Both the position numbers and the translations under genes were made by a program. This document shows, piece after piece, positions 1-9,400 of a DNA stretch of 64,000 nt; position 1 is the stretch's first letter, and each line of letters opens with the position of its first letter. The DNA is taken from the NCBI GenBank assembly GCA_947172415.1, contig OX359192.1, forward strand, positions 2,172,501 through 2,236,500, in the 5' to 3' direction. The notes below the pieces were generated by a model. It was not told the DNA's origin and did no database searches. It worked only from the letters and a program-made list of their open reading frames with translations. Source of the DNA: Chondrosia reniformis. Its lineage: Eukaryota > Porifera > Demospongiae > Chondrillida > Chondrillidae.

Positions 1-383
1 ATTCCTTACCAGATACCTCCCTATTCCTTACTAGATACCTCCTATTCCTTACCAGATACCTCCCTATTCCTTACTAGATACCTCCCTATTCCTTACTAGA
101 TACCTCCCTATTCCTTACTAGATACCTTCCTATTCCTTACTAGATACCTCCCTATTCCTTACTAGATCCTCCCTATTCCTTACTAGATACCTCCCTATTC
201 CTTACTAGATCCTCCCTATTCCTTACTAGATTCCTCCCTATTCCTTACTAGATACCTCCCTATTCCTTACTAGATTCCTCCCTATTCCTTACCAGATACC
301 TCCCTATTCCTTACTAGATACCTCCCTATTCCTTACTAGATACCTCCCTATTCCTTTCTAGATACCTCCCTATTCCTCACTAT
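1..383. repeat. 22-bp minisatellite in the penultimate intron of gene 1
   Basis: Tandem copies of a unit close to CTATTCCTTACTAGATACCTCC (22 bp), with 20-bp variants lacking TA and some single-base changes. The array begins before the window and stops where the sequence becomes CTATTCCTCACTATAAACAAG. The same array, followed by the same flank, lies in the equivalent intron of genes 2 and 3. This places it between the GTPase exon (outside the window) and the C-terminal exons of gene 1. No spacers separate the units, so it is a minisatellite. Confidence 0.95.
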
Positions 384-619
384 AAACAAGATTATTGTGG
401 TTATACACTGTATAGACAAAATCTAATATGGCAATGTGCCAGTTGTAAAAATAGAAAGACTGTACAATTAACCCTTTAAAGCAAAGACGCTTGCTACTTA
501 GGTCTGTTCCATATGACCAGATTATCAAAAGAATTCACTGTATAGGCTAGACACCATTTTAATACACATGCATGTCATTCAAACTTATGTACTATGTATG
601 CATATTTATTTGTGTATAG

Positions 620-1109
620 TTTTCTTTGCAAACTCTGGAATCAAGAGACCAGTACTGGGTGCTGGACACTGTTCCTGCACCATCTGCTGATCAAGCAACA
701 CGGACTGCTCCTGAATGTAAGATCATAGTTACGTATGTGCTGTACAGACTGCAGTTGGTCTCCATGCTTATTACTGTGTGCATATGTGTGTGTGTATACA
801 GCCATTGACCGAAGTGCAGACGAAATTATCTCATTCTTGGACAAGTTCAAGGAAAGTCATATAAAGCACTGCAATGCCTTTGCAATTCGTTCAAACCTAC
901 GTCAAAAAAGAATCATAAATTTGGGACAGAAACAACAATTAGACTCTTCTTTAAGTGTTGCTGCAGCCAATGAGTTATTCTATCAGTTCCTTTGTAGCGA
1001 TCCAACACCTGAGACACTTTCGGTCGCTGCTAAAGTGCTCAGTGAAGCATCTGATACTACTAACATGAACAAGAGATTTGCAAAGGAAATAGAACAATTT
1101 CTTCATTGA
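620..1109 (+). CDS. Gene 1, last two exons of an ankyrin-ROC-COR GTPase
   Basis: Exon 620-716 (97 nt) begins after a TATAG acceptor, encodes FSLQTLESRDQYWVLDTV and onward, and ends in phase 1 at GTAAGA. Exon 802-1109 begins after a TACAG acceptor and ends at TGA with the residues EIEQFLH. The joined product is 134 residues and corresponds to the C-terminus of genes 2 and 3. It consists of a short linker, then about 100 mostly helical residues starting near IDRSADEI. The fold resembles a CARD or death-fold domain by pattern only (conserved hydrophobic spacing, no diagnostic motif). The rest of the gene lies left of the window. An upstream minisatellite and a downstream minus-strand receptor pseudogene match the context of genes 2 and 3. 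Confidence 0.8.
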
Positions 1110-1711
1110 AAGAAACCATTCTAGTTTTAAACTTATTTCAACTGCACATCATGCATGTTTGTATATATTTTTTCTCTATAATAATGTATGTAATGATATA
1201 ATTAGCAGTCGAGGGGTTTTCGAACCCAAGCCCGATGTTATATAGTCTCGAATCCAACGAAAATTGTTTCGTTGAGGTGTTGCTTGCTAATACATTAGAT
1301 AGGGTGGCGGCCATGTTTTTACCAGCCTTTCCTACTTTGAGAGTATGGGAGATATAGATATGTAATTCTTGTACACTGTATATATATGTAAAGACTAGCT
1401 ATATAGGTGCATGTGCACGTGCATGATGAAGCTACGTATATATATAGGACCAGGGTCCATAATGCGTTTATTTTAAATTTTGAAAATAAAATTTAAATAA
1501 CCTTTTCTCTTTAAAAATAAGTATGCAGCTTTGAATTCAATTCCTTCTTGTATAAATCAAGACAATTAATGGAACAATTGAAATGATTAAAATTGAAAAT
1601 TCATTTTAATTGACTCTATGTATTGTTTTTTAGTAAACTGAGTTGTATAATATTGTACACTTTGAAATACGTATACGTACGTATATAATCACATGCATAT
1701 GTACGTAGTAT
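1110..1711. other. 3' flank of gene 1
   Basis: AT-rich spacer between the stop codon of gene 1 and the convergent receptor pseudogene. It shares its first 130 bp and a later segment with the flanks of genes 2 and 3. It carries about 80 bp (near 1225-1310) that those flanks lack. No coding region was recognised. A motif reading GGGGTTTTCGAACCC near 1213 resembles a tRNA T-arm but no tRNA fits around it. Confidence 0.5.
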
Positions 1712-2669
1712 CTAAATGTTGTTTACTGGATTTCGCCTGGACCACTTGTGAGCAAAATGTTTCAAAGTCTTCCAGTTTCTTCTAGTTGGTTTGAGGTACA
1801 ATAAGATTATTATTGGAGTGGGATATAAAGAATAATAATGAAATGCGTACACAATATATTGAATTGTGATAACTAGGCTGACGTCTTCCTTGACATCCAA
1901 TGACCCAGATATTACAGGAATAATGTATCCTGGAAGATTTACTGTGCTCCCAATTAGTAAGAAAAGGTGAACTTAGTGACAGCCCTTAATACCTTTGAGT
2001 CACTACTGATAGTGTTACTTTTAACATATCTAACTCCAGCAATGCCACTTCCTATGGTTAATATGTACGAAAACAGGCCAAACACACTCAAGTATACCAC
2101 TGCTGAAACATATCCAAATGGTGTCTTATTTAAAATTGGATAACACAAGACTCCTTGAATTAAATATATTGAGATTACTTGAGGTGAGAAAGAAAGGGCA
2201 CTAAATAGAATTGTGCAAACCAACATCATTCCAGTAATCACAAAGACACTAACTCTGCCCTTCCTTGTTCTAGTCGGTTCACCATATCTTGTTAGTATAT
2301 AGACTGCCACTGCCAACAAAGGTATAAATTATAACTTGGATATTTGTCCAATAAACAAAATCCATGTGAAAAATCGACAAGTGTTGGGTATATTTGATAC
2401 ACCATTGTATGCACTGACTATTACAAAGAGATGTTCCGTTAATCCAGAAATTGCTATGATCAAATTGCAATCAAAATGTTGGAGAGGCCTATCTGAACAG
2501 ACTTAGACAGTTTACAATCCAAGATGCAGTTGACAAGTGTAAATGTGCTAACTACAATTGCTGGTAGTACAAGTACAGTCAGATTAAACCAAGCACAGAT
2601 CAGTGAAGCAATTGGCAATTTTGTATTAGCTGTATCATTCGTATCATTGACAATCAAGTTGACCTCCAT
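1712..2669 (-). pseudogene. Seven-transmembrane receptor pseudogene (copy A)
   Basis: Read on the minus strand from ATG at 2669. The start is MEVNLIVNDTNDTAN, with N-glycosylation-type sequons, followed by hydrophobic segments compatible with TM1 and TM2. After TM3 comes TRYGEPTRTRKGRVSVF at the TM3/TM4 loop, then TM4, TM5 and a C-terminal piece ending LKPTRRNWKTLKHFAHKW. This layout suits a sponge rhodopsin-like or other GPCR; the subfamily is not recognised. It is broken in several places. A one-base deletion near 2467, seen against copies B and C, shifts the frame. Two stops and a second shift lie near 1910-1955, between the TM5/6 region and the last ORF. It faces gene 1 convergently. This is the longest of the three copies and the only one with the second half. 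Confidence 0.7.
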
Positions 2670-2800
2670 TAAGACAACCTGGCTGTGCAGCTATCTTGAT
2701 TCAGCCTTAAACCACTCTTTAAATTCTTTAGAATATTAGGCTATATATATATACATGTATACTACCTATAGCAACTTGAAAATTGAAATATACATATATT

Positions 2801-3100
2801 TGTACTCCCGTTGCCATGGCAACAGGCTGGTTAATGGTGAGGTATATTTTGGATATACCCCAAGAAAAGTCAAACAGGATGTGAATCAATAGTCACCTTT
2901 TATATACAGTGCATGAAAACTACACAAATCTAATAGTATTCATTGATCAGTTGCATTGTATCATTGACCATTGCCCATGAACAACTGAATGAGTATAAAT
3001 GAGTTATAGCTCAGACTTCTGCCAGAATATAATTACCCAACCTCAGCCTCATATTATATTCTGGCTACCATCCTCACCTCTGAGCTATAACTTATACATA
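2801..3100 (+). repeat. Interspersed MITE-like repeat with inverted segments
   Basis: The core CTGGTTAATGGTGAGGTATA preceded by GTTGCCATGGCAAC recurs at about 28020 and 48210 on this strand, and inverted at about 17990 and 52100. Near the right end the segment AGTTATAGCTCAGA and its reverse complement face each other (about 3004-3090) and could form a hairpin. It has no coding capacity. The exact ends are uncertain. Confidence 0.6.
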
Positions 3101-3379
3101 TATACAATAATGGCCCAGTGGTATATATATATCACTCTGAATTCCTGCATAATATTATCTATAGCATAGCAGCTTTGGCTTCTCTGCTACGATAAAACGA
3201 TAAAAAATGGCGTCTCTATTATATATATGTATTAGTGTGGTACACATTTTTAATAAATACCATTGCTATCTTAGAGACCGAGAAACATTGACCTGACTTG
3301 ATAGAACATTGGTGACGGTAAATTAATCATTCTACACTATATGTACATATCTAATCTCTTTTGTCGGGATTGATCTAAA

Positions 3380-5515
3380 AATAGACATGGTGGTGGTGTA
3401 GCCTGCTGTATAAACTGCTACCAAGTCTCTGGCATCCCCTTGTAGTCCTTATAGCTCTTCCACTGAAACACTTGAATTTCTCTAAGTGCATCACACCTTC
3501 CAGTCAAGCTTACCCTATAGGCTGCTGTTACAGACCCCCAAATATCGATAGATAATACTTCATTGACTAAACTACTTGATCAAGCTGAATCCATACATCC
3601 TCTCCACCCATACGCATATGATCATCACTGGTAATTTTACACAAGTACTTCAAACAAACACCAAACACACATCAAACTGGACTGCCTTTAGAAACCAAAG
3701 CAACCTTACATAGTCTCCAAACTGAGAAAAGCAAAATGATGTTACTTTCAGACGCTGCTGGACAGGAGTGCACCTACTACATCCCTCTGGACCCTAAAAA
3801 AATAACTCCCATGCAATCCATCTGTACACACTTTGATCCTAGTCCTCAACATGTAGCTGACTCCTTCAACCAACATTTTGCCTCAATCTCTGGAACTCCA
3901 AAACTGCATAGTGCTATCTATTCAGAATCTAATCAGCCTCCTCTTCTACCTACAGCAATATTATTTTCATTCACAAAGATTGATAATGACCAATTATAAA
4001 GCGCAAACCTCATTAGCGCCTCATGACAAATTAAATAACAACCAGAATATTGAAGGCTGCTAGCACTGCTATATATATCTCTCTCCATGACTATCTGCAG
4101 CATTATTAACAACTCACTAACCACTGGCATCTTCCCATCTTGCTGGAAAACTGCACTTGTGAAACCATTAATATTGTTAAAACCTGCATGGTAACAAAAA
4201 ATCTTATAAACAGTTATCGACCCATATCACTTCTACAGTATATATACCCGGCCTGTCACTAGTTAAATTATTGAATATGCAGTTTCTTCGAATATTTTAC
4301 TGAAGGCAATCTATTATATCCTCTGCAATATATGGCTTTCGGCCAGCCATTCCACCTGCACCACTCTTCTATATACATACCACAAACCAATGGTACCTGT
4401 GTATTGACAAGGGTCTTCTAGTTGATAATGTCTTCCTAGACATTTCTAAGGCATTTGATATAGTGAATCACCATCTTCTACTTTCAAAGCTGTCCTCACT
4501 TGGATTGAGTGATGATGTTGACACCATTGACTGGTTCAATTCCCACCTTCAAGATTGCAGGCAAGCCATTACTATTGACAATCACCAATCCCGCTCTCTT
4601 CAGGAGTACCTCAAGGTTCCATCCTAGCACTAGGACCCACCCTCTTTTCTACCTTCCTTAATGATCTCCCCACTTGTGCACCTGAATCTACCACAATTCT
4701 ATATGCAGATGATACCACCATCTGTGTCAGCAGTGACTCTGTTGATATACATCAGTCTTGCTCTGTCAACACACATGGGCAATTTCCATGACTGGATGTC
4801 CCACCATCAGTCATCCTTGAACATCAAGAAAACTAAATACATACTGATCCTAAGCGAAAGGAAGTCAGCAAGCTGAACGCTTCCATCAAGAGTTGCCCAA
4901 TTGAACAGGTTCACATGCAGATTGAGGTATCTCAGTATATATCTGGCTCAATGATACACTTACATGGTATTATCGCATCTACAACCTCATCATCAAGGTG
5001 AAATCTAGCATGACCCTGGTTACTTCCACAGAGTGCACGTCTTCAGTTTTATAATTTGTATATTTTATCAACTTTTGATTATTGTGATTCTGTCTGGTTC
5101 TCCACTTCTGACACACTTCTGTTGAAACTTGAGCGCCTACAAAACTATGCTGCTATATAGCACTATCACTGGTCATTGACAATCAGCTTCTGCAACAGTT
5201 TTCAGCAGACAACTTGGGCTGACTACCCCCAAGACTGATATCTGCTAATCAATGTCTTTGAATCCTCTAACAATCCCCACTCTCACTAGCTACGTATATA
5301 CCTCACAAACCATTTCTCTCCAGCAAAGCATCTATGCATTCATATTACTCCAGAAGAGACAATCAAACCTACATCCACTAGGTACCTCTCATGGAATGAA
5401 AATATATTCTTTTATTGGAAGCTCCAACTGGAACAATCTTCCAAGTGAAATGAAGCCTTGCTCTTCACTTAGAAACTTCAAAAGAAACCTATATAACTTA
5501 TCATTTGACTAAATT
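3380..5515 (+). mobile_element. Degenerate non-LTR retrotransposon (LINE)
   Basis: Pieces of a LINE polyprotein occur in order on the plus strand. A weak endonuclease-like stretch (GGGVACC and YRPP-like codons) lies around 3385-3540. A linker with ADSFNQHFASISG lies near 3860-3895. Reverse transcriptase motif FLDISKAFD is at 4433-4459 and the catalytic LYADDTT at 4699-4722. The typical LINE C-terminus NWNNLPSEMKPCSSLRNFKRNL is near 5435-5500, ending in a stop at 5512. Motifs lie in different frames with many stops, so the copy is dead. The set resembles the CR1/Jockey-type group but the clade was not determined. No copy is present after genes 2 or 3. Confidence 0.85.
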
Positions 5516-6382
5516 TATAATATTTTTATCACCTCTCCCCACCTAGTATATATTTAGCTACTTTATCTATTTTAAATTTTAAGTATCTCTCATCCCTACC
5601 CTTTTTCTCTAAACGTACAATGTATAGAGAGAAAAAGTGTAACTTGTTGCCTTGGCCCCCAGCAATGGGATTTCCCAGCTTAAATGAATTGAATCAGGAG
5701 TCCAGATGAAGGGATTGACCCTTATCTTAATGATGAAATGTGAAGAACAAAAAATGGACGATCATTTGAAACTACTTCCATATATTATTAAATAGAGGTA
5801 AATATTTGTATGATTTTATCAGATCTATATGCAGAAACATTTTGGTGCCCCTATACTGTTTTCAAAAATTAGGTTTTAGTATTGTTTCCTGTTCCTGGAC
5901 CTTGTATTTATCTGTCAACAAAATGGCGGACGCTCGGCTGGCTTTGCTTTCTAAGCTTAAAATCAGCTTTCTCTTCTGAACCAATGAAAAGGATTTAGAA
6001 ACATCTTTACTAGTTAGTTCGAGTTGTGGGCGCCCGGCGCCCACTAGTTTTTGAACTCGAAATACTCCATCTAATTATTTTGATAGACTTACTTTAGATA
6101 TTTTGAACTACCACTGAGGATCTCTCTTTGCCTACGTTATATGGAACAAAGCTTTCCTTTAACTTCTAACCGTTGAAAACAAGCACTACCCATTTAAAGG
6201 CAAGCTAGTGTTCTTCCTAAAGTATCCTGTCTGGGTATAAATATGGCTTCAGCTACACTGTAGGTAGATATAGCTAAAGGTAAGTGGGGTGTAGGTATGG
6301 CTAAGGAAGTTTTATTCCAATATACCCCGCATTCCAAATAACTCCACTCAGATGTGGTGTAGTGTATACCTGTTATGTGTGG
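5516..6382. other. 5' flank of gene 2
   Basis: From about 5695 this flank aligns with the flanks of genes 3 and 4, including a degraded form of their TAAGGGAC palindrome near 5707-5724. An extra 220 bp (about 5843-6062) interrupts the alignment. It holds a GGGCGCCCGGCGCCC inverted repeat between two ACTAGT sites and is missing in genes 3 and 4. No gene was recognised in it. Confidence 0.5.
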
Positions 6383-6390
6383 TATAAATA
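6383..6390 (+). promoter_or_regulatory. Putative TATA box of gene 2
   Basis: TATAAATA lies 112 bp upstream of the gene 2 ATG inside a block conserved upstream of genes 3 and 4, where the same motif lies 114 bp from each ATG. The position and conservation are seen; promoter activity is inferred. Confidence 0.45.
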
Positions 6391-6494
6391 ATTACCTAAT
6401 AGCTAACAGATTGTATAATCATAAGTCACAGATGCAATATAAAGTCCAAATAGTACACCGTGTTATTAATGATACACTTCTTTAGTAGTCAATT

Positions 6495-9400
6495 ATGTCT
6501 TCGTTGAAACGAACCTGGAAAGAACCATGGATGGAGGAGTTGCATGTCGAAATTAGAAATGGTAATCTTGCTGAGGTGAGTTCTAAATCTATGAATGTAT
6601 TTATTATTGACACTGACTCATGTGTGTACCTTGGTCTGTGTATAGGTCAAGCAACGTGTTACTGAAAGAAATGTTAATATACCAATGGAGTATACACATG
6701 ATGGACAGTATTATTCAACCCCACTGTTGCATGTAGCAGTGTCCTGTGGTGATACCAGAATAATGGAGTACTTTATTGAGCTTGGTGCTGACCTGAATGT
6801 GACAGCACGTGACCCAGATGTTACATTTTCTTTACCATCTGCAGTAGCACCATTACACATAGCTGTGAAGAAAGGAGTAAGTCCAATTTTCATGTTTTGC
6901 TAAATAATCCCACACAATATAGTGCTATACCTGGTACTTATGCCATATTGTGTATCTTATACATTCACAGGTCTCTAGACTGTTAACATTACACTCTATA
7001 GCTGAAGACTATACATACACAAGTTTACATACACTGGTTGCCACAAATAGGACTTTGGTCCCCAAGCCAAGTAGACAATTTTGCCATTTGGTTGGTTGGC
7101 AAGGACTTAAATTTGGCGATTTGGCGAGTAGTTTGAAGCTCGCCAAATGTAATTCTTCGCCAAATTTGCGAATGCAGCTATAGATTTCGAACGTAACGGT
7201 ACCGTCGTCCATTTAATCAATTAAGCCAACGATTGCATCATAGTTACGGGGCAATACACCAAATATAAAACTCACCAAAAGCTAAAATCGGGCATTTTAG
7301 CCAAATATATTGCCCGCCAAATTTTCCTGCTATTCAGTACTCTGTTTTTATCATGCAGTGAACAAGTTAAGCTTTAAATCTAAATAATTTTATATAGTTA
7401 AATTAACCTTACTCACATCCACAAATAGAGGTCTCATATTTACTGGCCTCACTTACCAGTCTCTTAGTGTTGCCATGGTGATACAACAACCAAAGAGTGT
7501 TATTATATGTACGTACATTATATGTAATTGTACTATACTAATGTTTTCTCTCTCCGTGTTGTATGAATTTATGGCATGTAACTGTTAATAACAGCTGTTT
7601 ATCTCACTTTGGTTGTAATGATAAATTCTGTTTTCTGATAATACTTTGATTTAATATAGAAGGACAGCCACTGAACTTTGTATTTATGATTTTATCTTTC
7701 TTATGTTTGTATACTTTAACTAGGTCAAAGTGGCAAAGTTGTTACTTGATCATCATTGTGAGGTGGATCCAGTGGATATAAATCGTGAAACACCACTTTG
7801 TATTGCTTCAGAGAGAGGAGATGTAGAAATGTGTCAACTACTAGTAAGAACAATCATATTAATGTTATTGTTCATATTTAAGAGATATTCATATGTAGGT
7901 ACATAAAGTGGTACTCTGTGCACAACATTCTCTAACTACTAATTCCTGACAGATCTTGTCTGACATCATATTAACTAGTTAGCTTAAACCCCACACTATC
8001 TACACAAACATCTATTGTCAATTAGGTACAGTTAGAAACTAAGAAACTTACATACATACATAGTTGTACTGAACTCATGTAAACCTATGACTTAAGCACT
8101 TTTGTTCAATCTCATTGGAGACCATCTTGCAGACAGTACCATCTCATTGGTTAGATATATTCTCTTTATGGATCCAGGCAATTTTTTACTTCCTAATACC
8201 TTTTTTACATATATTCAGGGTAGTACTGTAATTGAAGTGATTTGGGCCTCATATCTGTTTTAACTAAAACAATGTAATATCTACTCTTTATTTCATTGTT
8301 GTGTTTTATTTGACTCACTGATGTGTGAGTTATATATTCACATCCATTCCTCTTCTGACTAAACTGTAAGTTACACTTTATATAATGGCCACAATTTCAC
8401 TGTATGTATTCTGTGCTCAAACTAATAAGCCAGTTATTGTCAAGACATTGGCATTGTCTTAATTTATGTTTTATGTTTTGTTGAACAAGTTGGTTATAGA
8501 TAGTTATTGAGCGTAATCGCAGCGACTGGAATACACAATGAACAATTCACTTAATTTCCAGGATGTTTCGATCCGAGGACCTTTCTCAACTGGTAGAAAA
8601 AACAAACTGAAACGACTGAAAGAAACACTTGTTAAAATAGGTGTGGGTGATGGGGAATGATGTATGATGTCAGAATAAATTAAATGATAAAAATAATGAA
8701 TAAATTAAATTGAATGACAGTGTATTAGATGAGGGGGTGCCATACTGGATTGAGGGATCAACCACAGTCAAGGTTGGAGGTGACCTTCTGCTTTTTGATG
8801 TGGATGGCTTCAATGAAAACTCACACAGACCAATACATAAACTACCACTCACATCACCACAACAGGATCAAATCAGGTGTCATCAAGTGTCTAAACACCA
8901 GAGCCAAGAATGTCTGTCACCCCACAAGACTATCCCAAGAACAACAGCACTTGAGACAAGTCTTCCAAGCGAATGGATACCCCAGACCCATGATGGACCG
9001 CACCCTGAGGAGCCACCCGAGACCCCCTCCACCCTCACAGAATGTAGCACAGCACCAGCCCACACCCCTATACTTATATCTACCCCATGTAAGAGGTGTC
9101 AGTGAAAGGATCGAACGTGTATGCAGACACCTAGATATCAAAATAACATTCAAGTCACGGGGTACCCTCCGTGAAGCCCTAGTCCAAACAATGCAGCCTC
9201 CACCAACATGGAAGAAGAAAGGAGTTGTATACCAGGTACCTTGTGCTGACTGTGAATCCGTATACATTGGAGAGACAGGAAGAACATTGGAGAGACAGGA
9301 AGAACATTGGAGAGACAGGAAGAACATTGGAGAGACAGGAAGAACATTGGAGAGACAGGAAGAACATTGGAGAGACAGGAAGAACATTGGAGAGACAGGA

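Noticed and set aside
1..383. CRISPR-like array of regular repeats
   Set aside because: Units are contiguous with no spacers, the genome is eukaryotic, and the same array lies in an intron of sister genes.
1203..1232. tRNA-like T-arm GGGGTTTTCGAACCC after gene 1, also near 27215 and 47408
   Set aside because: The loop does not fit a normal T-arm and no other tRNA part is nearby.
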